A stretch of 64,000 nt of DNA from Salminus brasiliensis (taxonomy: Eukaryota > Chordata > Actinopteri > Characiformes > Bryconidae). The stretch is from the NCBI RefSeq assembly GCF_030463535.1, contig NC_132896.1, positions 20,503,709 through 20,567,708 of the forward strand. The letters run 5' to 3'. This document shows, piece after piece, positions 29,801-41,500 of this stretch. The notes beneath the pieces are model-generated. The model saw only the letters and a list, made by a program, of their open reading frames with translations, did not search any database and had not been told where the DNA came from. Within the stretch, counting starts at the first letter, position 1. Each line of letters opens with the position of its first letter. A program made the translations under genes and the position numbers.

Positions 29801-29854
29801 AACAAGAAAAGAACAAGAAAGAACAAGAGAAAGAGGTTCCAAAAAGAAGAGTAA
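26747..29854 (+). CDS. il12b: il12b, interleukin-12 subunit beta (p40), complete
   Basis: Seven coding exons: 26747-26843, 27209-27478, 27583-27685, 28756-28934, 29198-29364, 29533-29642 and 29785-29854 (996 nt, 331 aa; human 328). Seen: a hydrophobic signal peptide (residues 1 to about 19); an Ig-like D1 with C53 and C93 (ending GRYTCYS); D2 with C127 and C138 in CSTKNYSGSFQCSW, C166-C177, and C183 in the position of the human cysteine that bonds p35; YPDTW at 235-239; and a fibronectin-III D3 with WSEW at 302-305. There are several N-glycosylation sequons (NYS, NIS, NLT). Family role: secreted p40 pairs with p35 to form IL-12 or with p19 to form IL-23, and binds IL12RB1 to drive Th1/Th17-type immunity. 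The start follows a possible acceptor (CCAACAG|ATG), so an upstream 5' UTR exon is likely. Oddity: a strongly basic 21-residue tail. Fish have several p40 paralogues; which one this is cannot be decided here. Confidence 0.96.
27089..27174. repeat. Tandem duplication before il12b exon 2
   Basis: The 32-bp unit 27089-27120 ('tgttgtggagatccagagat' inside) recurs at 27143-27174 with one change; the period is 54 bp. It ends 34 bp before the exon 2 acceptor. Confidence 0.9.
27209..27478 (+). CDS. il12b: il12b coding exon 2 (Ig-like D1)
   Basis: Residues 33-122. Starts ELVVDEDVGKYGSEVLVPLM, contains C53, the Trp of DIIWRR and C93 in GGRYTCYSRDG. Acceptor CATGTCAG, donor GAAAG|GTATAG. Phase 1 at both ends. 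Confidence 0.95.
27583..27685 (+). CDS. il12b: il12b coding exon 3 (D2, first half)
   Basis: Residues 123-156 plus two bases of 157, including CSTKNYSGSFQCSWTW, equivalent to human CEAKNYSGRFTCWW. Acceptor GATAAG, donor TACG|GTAAG. Confidence 0.95.
28145..28290. repeat. Interspersed repeat (CTCAAGCACAGCTGATTCAACTC family) in il12b intron 3
   Basis: Words such as 'gctgattcaactcatctggt' belong to a fish MITE that I recall as widespread. Related stretches are at 51690-51800 ('gctcaaacacacctgactta') and, reversed, 57930-58085 ('agctgaatcaggtgtgttag'). Confidence 0.5.
28756..28934 (+). CDS. il12b: il12b coding exon 4 (D2, second half)
   Basis: Residues 157-216 plus one base. Starts RSHNGGNISCSLNSSGHSIT; CQDHEYCPYAEE holds C177 and the probable p35-bonding C183, with the same spacing as human CQEDSACPAAEE. 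The reading frame upstream of the acceptor is open for a further 66 codons, but that part has no p40 similarity. Acceptor CACTTACAG, donor ATCG|GTAAGG. Confidence 0.95.
29198..29364 (+). CDS. il12b: il12b coding exon 5 (D3, first part)
   Basis: Residues 217-272. QYPDTWNIPFSYFPLTFQV aligns with human EYPDTWSTPHSYFSLTFCV. A Cys-rich stretch IRCRKESDCNCS follows. Acceptor GTCTACAG, donor TCAAGG|GTAAGG, phase 0 at the end. Confidence 0.95.
29533..29642 (+). CDS. il12b: il12b coding exon 6 (WSEW motif)
   Basis: Residues 273-308 plus two bases of 309. CVRAQDDLCSSSWSEWTQY holds the class I cytokine-receptor-type WSXWS-like motif. The donor is weakly conserved, AA|GTCAGT. If unspliced, the frame ends after KSVLKA at about 29661. 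Confidence 0.93.
29785..29854 (+). CDS. il12b: il12b coding exon 7 with stop (basic tail)
   Basis: Residues 309-331, KCVKEKNKKRTRKNKRKRFQ then KEE, with TAA at 29852-29854. C310 stands where human p40 ends (PCS). The 21 residues after it include 12 Lys/Arg. Acceptor GCCTTTTAG. Confidence 0.88.
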
Positions 29855-30069
29855 ATTTGTTCTTTCCAAATTAATGCTGGATACCTTAATATTAACTAGA
29901 GTTATCATTTTTAAGTAATGTTATAGTCATATATAATGTATTCTAATCTTTCAACCCTCTGATAATATGAAGAAAGAAATATTGTATACACGTTCTAGTG
30001 TTTTTGTAATATTAGAAAGCATTGATGGATATTCCCAACAGGTTGATTCATTTTAACAGCTTTTATTTT

Positions 30070-30095
30070 ATTTATTTAATCACATTATTTATTTA
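30070..30095 (+). promoter_or_regulatory. il12b: AU-rich elements in probable il12b 3' UTR
   Basis: Two ATTTATTTA blocks (30070-30078 and 30087-30095) give four ATTTA pentamers and matches to the TTATTTA(A/T)(A/T) nonamer, about 215 bp after the stop. Such elements destabilise many cytokine mRNAs. The effect here depends on the 3' UTR reaching this point. Confidence 0.5.
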
Positions 30096-33039
30096 TAATA
30101 TTTCTTTGAATAATTCAGTTGTTCAGTTGTAGTGCCATTATGTACTCCTATAGGAAAGTATACAATACATTTTCTCTGTTTACCCGAAACAAATACATGA
30201 TTTACAACACTCACTTTTCTGTTTGTGATTTACTCACTGTTTCAGGTTATAAATATGACATGCTCTCTAGAGACGCTGTTATTTGGTCATTCATTTGTTC
30301 ACTGTGACACAAATGTGTGGCCAGCAGGCCTGCAGTGCTAAGGCTCTAATGTGATGTACTGTATGTCTTTTGTTGTCATGCAGACCACACAAGGCCGCTC
30401 GAGGCACATACGGCCCGGATTACTGCCACAAATCCAGTTGTAGCATGGTGAAGTACTTTTCCTCAAGAAATAAATGGTGTCACTCAACGGAACTCTGACA
30501 TCTATGTTCTGACACCACATTTTCTAAAGGAATATTCCTCCTTATGCGGATGAATTGGTTAGTCATACGCGATATGACTGAACAGAAAAGTAACTGATAA
30601 ATTAATAAATGCATGCATATCATAAAAGTCTGAATCATGGATAATAATAAGACAGGACTTCATGGCATGCATGTTCTGTTCAACACAAAACGCTAATAAA
30701 AACATTGCATGTCGCTTGAGACTAATGATACATGCGTACAGGTAGTTGAAATGACAATAAAACCCACTTGACTTGAGATGCTTTTGAGTGGTTCAAGATA
30801 TAATTTTAAAATATTTGTTTAAGATTTTAAGACAATTTTTCTTAATGATGGTCTTTGCAGAATTGTATACACATATACAATATATATATACAATTTAAAA
30901 ATATTTCTTCAAAATATATCTTAAATATATGATTTGAATTGTTTTGTAAAGATATGGTTTGAAACGTTTTTTAAGATATGATTTTAAAATAATTTCTAGA
31001 GATCATTTCAAAATCATTTTTAAAGATGATTTTAAATTGATTATTTTAAATACATGATTTTAATCAGATGTGTTAATATATAATATCATGCTATTATAAT
31101 TCATGCTATTATCATTTGTATATTTTCTGGTTTTGGAATGTGTATTTTCAATTAAGGTTTATTTAAGCCAGGGCATTTCCATTATTTCATTCCCAATATT
31201 TCATTTCAACATGACTGTTCATCACCAAAAACTGTTAGGAATGAGAGCGAAATTGCTCATAAATACATCTTTCTAAAGCTTTTATAACATGGCTATATCA
31301 TATGATTTTTAATATTAATCTATATACATTCTGACAGGTATATACATTTGTACTATATTTTAACACAGAACAATATATGAATACAACTATTACCAATTAT
31401 TCCATCTAGATAAGTATAAATCTTTAATGTAATTATAGTATATGCTGGCTGGGACTGCAATGTGCTATGAATGTCACTTAGTGATGCTTTATGAAATGAT
31501 ACATAATGCATTTTTGTTTGTTTGTTTTTTGCCTGTAATAATATTTCCATCTGAATTAAGCTAAACAACTTTTGGCTATCAGCATTTTATTGCTCATGCT
31601 GTTTTCTAGACCCAGGTTAAGCCTAAGCCTAGACAAAAGAATTCCAATGGTGTTTAACCATTAGCACTGCAAATTTAGTCCAATCTTAGGCTTAATATGT
31701 GTAGGGGAAACTAGTTCACTGAGTCTGGATCAGATTAGCAACAATAGCAAAATATTTCAGATGTTGTCATTTGAAAAATCATTCATATACACTGTAAACT
31801 ACATGTATTCTAATTAAAATAGCACTATTCTCAGCTGCTTTCTGTGATATTTGTTTGTTTTTTGTTTTTTTTTCATTTTTAAACTGCCAGCAATGACATT
31901 CTCTGTCCTCAGATGAGATCAACTATGCCTTGACCACTGACAGTAATTTGAAGTGAAATACCATAGACATCGCTGACTCGTCATAAAGTCCTCCCCTACC
32001 AAAAAGACACATCACTTGTCTTGAAACTGTCCAGCCACATCAGTCTTTCAGGACTGCAGTATGTGTAAAGACTGTCATATTTTTAACCATTTCCTCGAGG
32101 TCATCATGATAAAGAAGCAGGCATGTCTGGGCAGAGTGTTGACTCATTTTAATTAAGCACAGAGAATTAGAAAGTGAATTGGTTCACTCACCTCCACGGT
32201 CAGGAGATTTATTTTTTATCATGACACAAATGTGTATAGGCTAATAGGCTGTGCGAACAGGTAATCTAGTCCATTTGCAGACTTAATGTCATAGCCTAAA
32301 CATGTGTATTTGTGAATATTACAGCAAATTACATGGTGTTGTAATGGGAAAGAAATAAGAATACATTTACAGTTTTCTGTATTTATGCATCTGCCTGGTC
32401 TCAAAAGGAATTCATACAAATGTGACTAAAGACCATTAGAGTCCGGCCATCATGCATATGTACTGACGCAACCAAGACAAGTAGAAATCAAACGATTTGA
32501 ACAGACAATGTTCCAAAGCAACCAGTGAAAATGTATTACCTCACCCTCCACCTCACCCTAAATCTAAATGTAGATTAAACATAATCGAACCCTTAACCTA
32601 ATCCTAAATTAGTAGAATGTGAAAGCAGAATGCTGTGGCAATGCCGTTTTCTCAATTCTTCTTCGGGAACATGACAGACTGGGTTGTGTGGCAAGTGACC
32701 AGTGGATAGGAGCCCCTTTTGAGCCATAAAACAATATACCAACATGTTTATGCAAAATGTTACGAATATCTTGGGGTAAACTCTAGTGGTATATGTACGG
32801 ATTTTATGAGATCTTGTTGGCATGAATACAGAAAAATGTAAAGGGTTCACAAACCTTAAGAAATAGTGCTATGTGTCTGTGTGTTCAGAATTAAAGTCCA
32901 GCATTGGGAAGTGTATTCAAATTTGGAATCTGCAGAGAACAAACTGAGGTGGACGCAGGTACACATAAAAAATAATGAAGTAATTAAAGGTAATTAGTAT
33001 GTTGCTGGTGACATCCCACATAAATAAGACTTAGTAAGA

Positions 33040-33190
33040 CATATAAATAAGTGGTGGCCATGACTAAATAAGGTGTGGGAATGAGATCCTAAGTTGTGGT
33101 CACGACTTAGTATGGCGTGGGAACAAGATCATTAAGTGGTGGTCACAACTTAATTAGTAGTGGCCATGACTCAATTAAGCGAAACCAGGG
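33040..33190. repeat. Degenerate tandem repeat (GTGGCCATGACTTAATAAG type)
   Basis: Variants of 'gtggtcacaacttaattag', 'gtggccatgactaaataagg' and 'tgtgggaatgagatcctaag' recur about every 35-40 bp. Confidence 0.6.
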
Positions 33191-33299
33191 AAACCTTCAA
33201 GGAACTGTTTTCTTCTAAAAACCTTTATTTTCTTTCAGGTTCCTCAAAGTACTTTAAGAGATTCCGCCACAGTTTAAAACTAACATACCTCCAAACGTT

Positions 33300-33560
33300 C
33301 CTCAAGGATCTTCTACTTTTGCTTTGACCATGAGTCTGAGATCAGTATTTCACTGTATTTTCCACTATCCATCTGTCCTTCAATTTTAATAAGGCGCCTA
33401 GGCCCTGTTGAGGAAAAACATCCCCATACTGGTGTTTGTGCATCACACATAGCACACATTGGCCAAAAATAAAGTAATTTTTGTCACGTCTTGTCACACA
33501 TTTTAAGCCGGGACACTCTGATGCTATCTGGCAAACAAGATCATTTACTGTAGTTCTTCT
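33300..33560 (-). pseudogene. Tc1-like transposase fragment
   Basis: On the minus strand, the frame through about 33425-33320 encodes WGCFSSTGPRRLIKIEGQMD followed by SGKYSEIL, the central Tc1 transposase signature (WGCFS...G.L..I.G.MD...Y). The flanks are decayed and no terminal repeats were found. Confidence 0.65.
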
Positions 33561-35341
33561 TCAGGAATGAATTGATCAGAATTGTCTCTTTGGTGCACAC
33601 TGATAATCCTTTTCATATTAAATGGTCTGAAATCTGAAGTACGCTAATGTTGTGGACACTGATCATAAAGTAGCTAGCAATGCTAACCCAAAATTCTAGC
33701 AGGCTATAACATTATTTAAAGCTATTTAGAGCATAGCTAACTAGCTTTCCAACACAACACAACAAGATCTGAGTGTTGTTGGGCACCATAATATCTGCTG
33801 ACTGAAGTGCGTGTCTGTTTGGAGGCGCTAAATTTTAATCATCCATCCAGGCGTCCACATGTCTGCTCTTATAATTTTGTGGAAGGAAAACTCGCCTGTC
33901 AGGTAGGATGTTAGCCTTTATTGGGCCTTCATAACTGAGCCATTTCTCTGGGTAAGAATGTTCTAGTGTTGGTTTTCCCGCCACAAAGTGGTAAGAGCAG
34001 GTGCATGGACGTTATGGTGCATAGTTTAAATTCTGCACCTTCAAACATAACACGGTTGTTCAAGCGAAATTCTCCTCTTCTTCCAATTATTGTGACACCC
34101 TCTAACTGAGCATATTGGACTACTCCTTTAGCATGTCTATGATCACTGTGGTTACAATCTATATTCAACAGATCTGCTGTCTGCCAGAGAAACACAAGGC
34201 AACAATGATGCCCCACCCCCAACTCCACTGCTGTTATGGAAAATGAGGTGAATGACAAACCTAGCAGGCCAACAGAGCACAAATGTGAAGTGCCGGGTTG
34301 GTCTGAACAGGAAGTCTTTCCAGGTGATCAAAGGGGAGGAGCCCTAAACTTCTCTCTCCGGCCACGTATTCCCAGGCTCCTTTATAGTATTTGACACTGC
34401 TCCCCTAGTGGCCAATAACAAGATTGCACACTGCACACACAAGAAAAGCATATACTATAAGACAGCAGCAGCAGACACAAAAAGCACACTAGGCCATAAC
34501 AACTGCAATGTAGCTTTTTTCTATCTTGTACGAATGCTTTATTCCTGTTTACCTAAGCGTGTTCGCTGATGGTGGTGGTTGAATTAAAAGGGTCTTTTAT
34601 CTAAAAAGGAGAACCTTTATACTTTATTATTAAACTTTTTGAGTTTGTAGTTTTGGTCACTTAATACTACAACAATATCATTGTACATGAATTGATTTTG
34701 CAGGCCTGCCTTTTTGTAAATAAAATATGACCCATCACAAAACTGTAGACACTGTGTGAGTGTGTGCAGTATGTCATGTCATGTCAGGGAAATGTGAACC
34801 CACAACAGCATGTTCACTCATTCATCGCTGCAGATCAGTGTGTAAAATTGAATTACTGCATTTGTTATAACAACTGCCTCATCATGCCAAAGTTTTATGT
34901 GAATTTCCAGAATGACCTGTGGCACTTTCAATATGGTGCTGTTGTTGTTGCTGCTGCACATGTGACTGGGTAAAGTCCTGCTTCTTCCTGTGGTTGCCCT
35001 GCAGCCTTTCAGAGTGGCTATGATTTGTGATTGTGGTGGCGTTTCATTAAAGTCTATTTCCTTGCGCAAATCTAGATCTTGCAGTTTCGTTTTACTCCAT
35101 ACACATTCAGATGGAAAACTGAGTTACGTTTTTAACGAAAATCATGTGAACTACTCCAGCAGAGCCCTCAAATACCAACGATGCACTGCTGCACATTTCC
35201 CAAAACAAGCACGTCAGATTGTACGCTGTGATTTCCAGATCATGTGATAAACATTTATCAAGAAATGTGTGTGAGGTCAGCGGTTTTGCACCAGTTTTAT
35301 GTAAACCAATACAGTACAGCCTAGGTACTGCATGTGTGTGT

Positions 35342-35346
<5 letters not shown>

Positions 35347-35390
<44 letters not shown>
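35347..35390. repeat. GA microsatellite
   Basis: About 44 bp of (GA)n with one interruption. Confidence 0.95.
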
Positions 35391-35391
<1 letters not shown>

Positions 35392-35519
35392 TGACCTTTA
35401 TGTATTATTTAGTGTTCTTCACTCACAGGATGATCAAACGCGCACATCTGCCACCCTGATCATTTGTTTCTTGTTGTTTCTGTCCAAATTCAGGTTCCCT
35501 GCTCAACCTTAATTCTCAG

Positions 35520-36104
35520 TCGTCTCTCTCTCTCTCTCTCTGTCTATTTCTTCCACTCTCACTCTCATCTATCTTTCCCCTTCCTCTCACTCCCCATTGC
35601 TGTCCTTCGCCTTCATCTCACTGTCTCTCTTTCCATATCTACCTCCTTGCTTGCTCTCTCCCCATCTCCCTATTCTCTCTTTCCATCTCTATCTCCCTCC
35701 CCCTCTCTCGCTCTTCCTCTATCTCATTTTTTCTTCCCTCTCTCTCTCTATCTCTCTCTCTCTCTCCTTATTTTCGCTTCCCATCTCCTAACACTTTCCA
35801 TTTCTACCCCCCTCTCTCCCATATCTCTATCCCCTCCCCTCTCTCCATCTCTCTTCCTACCTCTCTCTTCTCTCTTCTTTCTCTCACCTTGGTCTCTATC
35901 TTACTTTCTCTATCTTCTTCTGTTCTCTCCACCTTTTTCCCTTTCTCCATTAAGTCCCCATCTCCTTCCTCTCTCTGTCTCGCTTTCTGCTTCCACTCTG
36001 TTTACCTTCTCTATCTCTGTCACCTTATCGCCATTCTATCTTCCTTCACCTCAATCCAACCCCCCCCCCCCCCCCTCTCTCTCCCCTCTCTCTCTCTCTT
36101 TCCT
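35520..36104. repeat. 590-bp polypyrimidine tract upstream of rnf145
   Basis: Almost entirely C and T on the + strand, with irregular CTCTCT blocks, sparse purines and a run of about 16-18 C at 36060-36076, followed by more CT. It ends just before the CpG-rich rnf145 first exon. The 241-residue Ser/Leu-rich open frame over it is a product of composition. Confidence 0.95.
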
Positions 36105-36109
36105 CACGA

Positions 36110-36338
36110 TGCCACTGCTCTCTCGCTGTAATCCCCTCTCAGCGGCGCACATGCTCAGTGCGGATCGCGCTCTGGCTCTTTCTCTGTAATGGCTGCGGGA
36201 TGAAGGAGGGATGAAGTGATCCGGGATGCCTCTCGCCTGCGCCCGCCACACGCTGCAGTCCTCCGCCAGCATGGATCACAGTCGGCCCGAGAAACGTCGC
36301 AAAGCCTAGTCCAGACGAGCCGCGATAGTCTCGCTTCT
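36110..36338 (+). other. rnf145: Probable rnf145 promoter and non-coding exon 1
   Basis: A locally CpG-rich block (many CG dinucleotides between 36135 and 36335) in AT-rich surroundings ends at a good donor, CGCTTCT|GTGAGT. It lies about 2 kb upstream of the first coding exon on the same strand, as expected for a 5' UTR exon. It contains short upstream open frames, including ATGGCTGCGGGATGA (36189) and a 28-codon frame from 36226. The transcription start is not determinable; placement is by inference. Confidence 0.6.
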
Positions 36339-38270
36339 GTGAGTGTCTTCTGTCCGCTTGTGTTCTGCAAATGCGGTTGATTTAGCAGAGACCTAGCAGC
36401 GCTTCCATGTATAGGTTCATTAACAAGACTGGCGAGCCGGGCAGGGTTACTAGAGTTCAAACGAGCATCACAGTCTGAGGACACACACACATACTGTGTG
36501 AATGTTATTAGACTTATATAATAGACTTTCAAATACGCGAGCTGGGTAAGAGCCGATGCTAAACACAAATGCTCAGACTGTGTCTCACTGTTTATTATAC
36601 GCCCGTGTTCAGCACGTCCACAGTGTGAACGCTGACTTGCATTTGTTGGACTTGCATCCTAAAATGTCCACGGTCGATGAAGTCGTGGCTGGACGGTTTT
36701 CACCAGAGTTGTCGACATACACAGAACTGCTTGCTTAAAACATCGCAACAGGCTCGTTCTTGTCGTGCTGGCCATGTGACTGCACACACAGTGAATTTCC
36801 AATGAGAGCGGGGTTACTGTAGTTCACTCTGCTGCTCGTGCTCAATCGCGGTGAACAGCGGCGGCAGATTCCAGGGGTAGTTAGCTAGCCGTTAGAGGTC
36901 GCTTCAGGTGTTGAAAGCGGGACTGACATTATTATGTAGTTAACCGTTTTCAGTAATATGATCCAAAATTCATTTTTATGGTCTAACTGAATTGTATTTA
37001 CAGAGACCTGATTAATGTATCTTCACTGTGCCGTGTATGATAAAGCCGTCAGATTTCGCTTCACATCTTGGTTGTGCAGCGTGTATGGTCGTCCTGCTGT
37101 TTACATTGGGGTGGTAGCTAGCTAACTCTTGTTTTCTGTGGTTTTTCACGTTAAAGGGCGCCTGTTTATCACTTATTTAAAATAATAGCTCTGTGTAATA
37201 TATAAACACTGTTTAAACCAGCCCAGTGCATTTATGGAAGCTACGCTGCAATAGGACAGTCAGTGTTACTTCACAGTAACAATAAAGCTACTAGTATGTG
37301 GATAACACTGCATTTCTACAATAGACTTACAATAAAATCTTGGGTTATTTAAGTTATTTAAACTAGCTCTTGTGATTTTCTAAGATAGTATGAACCTCTA
37401 AATGATCACAGTTTGGTCAAATAGAAATTCCTCATGTTGGCGAAACTGGTGCTTTCACTTTTCTGCATTCAGTACTTCAGCAGCTTTACTGTTTTGGAAG
37501 CTGGGCAATTGCTGGGAAATTGAAATCTATCCCATTATATATTGGGATGCATTTGGTGTTATAGAACCTGAATCCAACAAGATTCACCAACGTTCTGTGG
37601 TATCAGATATGATGCTTATAATTCACACTTTACACCTTAGGAAGAGTATATTGTCATTCTGTCGTACTGGGTCTGGCATACCATAACAAACGCAAACACA
37701 AGATAATTTCCGAAAATTCCAAAAAGTAGTGCACTTGAAGTTGAATCAGCAAGTGCTAATTCAGCCTCAGTAAGGACAGCCATTTCAGTAAGTGACATTT
37801 TTTAAAATTTTAATTGTAGTTAGGTTACACAAAAGTATTCACAAAGTTTGATGTAAGTGGTGTCAACAGGTTTCTCCGCTCCTGCCACTATATAAAAATC
37901 GTGGGCATGGCACAGCTAAACGAAGCCAACTGTGTATTTCAGCCCACAGGGATTTTAAAAGAGGCACAATTTTAAGACAACCAATCAGAAAAGAGCGTAT
38001 TTACATATATCAATCTACAAGGCACAGTAACGACAAAGCGTTTGTTTAATTCTTATGAAGTTTAAAAGAAACAATATATAACAATATAAGATAGTCCTCT
38101 TTGTTAATTTAATGAATTATTATCTTTAATACTTTGAGTGGATTGACTTGAGGATGGACTTGTGTTGCATATCCTGAGGATGTGCAAATGTTACTACTTG
38201 CCTGAGCGTTTGTTTTGAGCTCAGACTCATGAGCAGCATCTCTGTCTCCTCTCTTCCTTCCTTGTTGGCC
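36339..38270 (+). other. rnf145: rnf145 intron between exon 1 and first coding exon
   Basis: Donor GTGAGT. The acceptor is one of two nearby AGs, GGCCAG (to 38272) or TTCAG (to 38277). No genes or clear repeats were recognised inside. Confidence 0.55.
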
Positions 38271-38334
38271 AGTTCAGTACTGGTGTGAAGCAGAGGCCGT
38301 GTGCTGTGTGCGTTTGTGGCGGGAGAGAGGCGCA

Positions 38335-38518
38335 ATGGCGGTGAAAGAACGGATGGAGGCCATACTGAATGTGGGCCTGCGCGTGCCCAGCATCATGCTG
38401 CTGGAGGTGCTGTACCGCTGGGATGTCAGCTCTTTCTTCCAGAAGATCCAGAGAAGCAGCCTCAACAACAACCCCCTCTTCCAGTACAAGTACCTGGCCC
38501 TCTACCTGCACTATGTTG
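38335..38518 (+). CDS. rnf145: rnf145 coding exon 1
   Basis: Residues 1-61 plus one base. Includes [20 protein letters not shown] and ends YLALYLHYV. Donor GTTG|GTGAGT. Confidence 0.96.
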
Positions 38519-41500
38519 GTGAGTTACATTGCTGCTACTGTAATCCTGTAGTAAGGGTACGTTTAAGGCCCTGATCAATAATATCGGCCCATATCCTAAG
38601 GTTCCGTGAATCAGTACCAGTGACACTCTTGCAGCAAAGCACTGATATTTATTGATTTGTTTTCTATTATTCACATAATAACATGTAATGGAGACTGGGA
38701 CTTATCTCTTCACCAAACTACAAATATCATACAAAGTCTGAATACAATGAGAGATACACAGCAGTCCAAGAAGAGATAGCACACTTAAACCTGAAAGCCA
38801 CAGAGAATTACCCACTAATTTAACCAGTCTCTTAAAGTTGTCCAAAGGTTTGTGTTTTAAGTAAGTACATTTGGCATACCTTGAACAAATAAGCCCCAGT
38901 AAGGGTGGGGCTGCAGACATTCTATCCCTCTAAGGACTGAGGAACGCGATTCAGAGAGAGTGTCCTCATGACAATCTTGCATTGTTTAGGTCTGTAGGGA
39001 TTCACAGTCAACAGACTGTGTTTTTTAGTGACGTAGGCCAAAACTAGAAGGGTTTAGTCAAGAGGCTAAAATCCAGTTGTTACCAGAGCAGTGATTTTGC
39101 ATGTTCAAGCTTGTAAATATCAGTAATGTTAAATTTGAGCTGTTGGGTCACAAAACCTGCACTGAAGTCTATCTGGAGGATCATCTAAACCCACATTCAC
39201 ATTAAGAGTTCACATCCGGCCAGCCTGGCTTTTCTAATGTACCTGGTCAAAAGTTACAACTGAGAGCAGTCCAGGGAGGCAACCATGAATCAGCATCAAA
39301 TACAATTGTCACATAAGTTTCGGAACTTGACCTTGGACTAATAGAAGAGGGTCGTCTAGTTTGAGTAACATGACGAGATTCTAGATGTTTTTTTACCACA
39401 TTATACAGATTTTTAGCATCTGTGGGATGCGCTTGAACAGCAAGTCTGGTATGTGAGGGAAAAGAACACCTATTAAATAACGCTGATTTTTGCTAACCAC
39501 CCATGGGGTCAAGATTTTTGGCCAGTTGCCAAACAAACAGTGTTAGAGCTGTTGCCAGGTTGTCTATTTATAACATCTGACAGGAGCCCATTGGTTAGGC
39601 TACCACTCATACCAGCGTGTGGCATTTCTTAGAGTGTTATACAGCAAACCGGTATGCCCCCATTGGAAATGATTGATTTCACTCTAAGTTTCCGATTACA
39701 TTGATAGTTGATTGATAAGGGTGTAACGCTAGACTCATACATGATTCAGTTCGATCCGAAAACTGGGGTCATAGTCTGATATTCTCAAAATACAATACTG
39801 TGCCCATGTTGTTACACAATCTACTAATGAGACTAAAGCTGGGAGGCAGGTGGACTGCTGGTGCATGACCTGAATATGTGAGTGGGTTGTTGTTTGGTAT
39901 TGGTGGTTTAAATACGTATAATTTCTTAAATAGAAATGAAACAAAAATGTGTTTTTTTTATCCACAGAAATTACTAGGTCTTTTCTGAAGGCCCAGAAGG
40001 CCCCAGGGGTTCTCCACTGGTTATCACATATTATAGCTCCTTACAATCCATATTGGTGACAATTTTCATATCAATCAGTCACCAGTATTCACTAGTCACT
40101 GTAGTCATGTCACTGTTGCGATGTGAGTGCTTGCCGTCAGCAGGTTCTGTAATTTCTTTCTGAAGAGCCTTTCATGTTCATTCAAGTCATGCTCTTTGTG
40201 GCCTGCTGCCATGCTGTTTCCTTAATCGATGTCCCTGGAGGAGTAAAGACTGTAGAATACAACACTTTTCATTTAAAAAGCTGTTCAGCAATGCAGATCT
40301 GCAAACAGCAGCGCTTGGTGGGAGATGGTTCAAAGATATTACAGAGGACTAAATGATCAAGGTCAATGGGCTGATGGGCTGTCTATCATGTTTCCTGTGT
40401 GACTGATCTCTCCCAGGGCATGTGGATAATAGAGGTGCAGACAGAGAAAGATGATTGAGCTGGAAATGGGGAAATTGGCTGGCAAGATGCCAAACTCCAA
40501 AGACAAAAAAAAAAAAAGGTAAAAATCCTTAAAATCAGGTCAGAGCATCATTAATGTATGGGTTTCAGACCAATTTCTCTCTCTCTTCTTTTTTTCGTGT
40601 AACTGTCACTCGTTCGCTGTCCGTTTTGGAGAACTTGTTTACGCTGGGTTTCTGCTGACTGCAGGCCAGGGTGGAGTGGCTGGCTCGGCTGGTGGGTCTC
40701 CTGGACTGTCCTGAGCTTTAAAAGAGCTCACTGGAGCGTAGCATCCAGCGCCATTCAGCTGCTGCCTGTACACACTGCCATGGCTCATGGCTTATTCACA
40801 GGGATTGTGTGTGTTTGTATGTGTGTGTGAGGATGTGGGTGTGCATGTATTACAGTCAGTGCGTGTCGTTGGAAAGAATGTTTTGGTGAACAGTGTGAAT
40901 GGTTTTCTGAATGGTACGTGATGTATTCTGTTTGTTGTTGTTTTTTTTTACTCCAGCTCTCTAGGCTGTTGGAGAACATGGTGGAAAGTGCCACAGTTTT
41001 AGGCTTATTCATTCCTGTTTAATCCATGGTTAATTCGGCAAGCAAGCATCAGAATTTGAGAAAGCAGCGTTTTTACAGAAAACCTTCCTGCAGTCAACAT
41101 AAAATGACAGTGACATCCTGTGCATGCGCTTTGGTGTGTGTTCATGTGTACGAATAAACTTGGATTTCTGCTCATATGTCATTGGCAATGATAAGCTACA
41201 AAGAACTACTTGGGGTTCACTGGCCCATATCTGTATATACATGCACTCGCCTCAGTGATGGAGCTACTTTTAACAGTGGGCCAAGTATAAGTTAACTTCA
41301 TGGGAAAAAAGCTTTCTTCTCAAGATCTTTATGTTATCTTGCAAATACATAGGTAAACAGCTACATATTTTTTTTAATTAAATTTAAGTCCTGAAGAATG
41401 AAGAATTTGTTGGAAGAGTCATGACTCAGAACTAGAAATCAGTAAGGGATTGCTTTGAAAATGTACATTAGCAGGAACATTGCCGTTGCCCTGACCATGA

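Larger units (their letters stand above)
29855..36105. other. il12b-rnf145 intergenic region
   Basis: It begins with the probable il12b 3' UTR (AU-rich elements at 30070-30095; AATAAA near 30468 and later). No further gene was recognised. It holds a degenerate tandem repeat (33040-33190), a Tc1 fragment (about 33300-33560), a GA microsatellite (35347-35390) and the polypyrimidine tract at 35520-36104. 30500-33000 is AT-rich with nothing that I recognise except a repeat fragment at about 31605-31725. Confidence 0.7.

Noticed and set aside
33929-34282. 117-residue minus-strand frame between il12b and rnf145
   Set aside because: No domain, signal or similarity that I recognise, no clear start context, and the region looks like decayed repeat DNA. 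Kept as unsupported rather than annotated.
35464-36189. 241-residue Ser/Leu/Pro-rich frame
   Set aside because: It reads the polypyrimidine tract; C/T-only codons cannot form stops. No family similarity.
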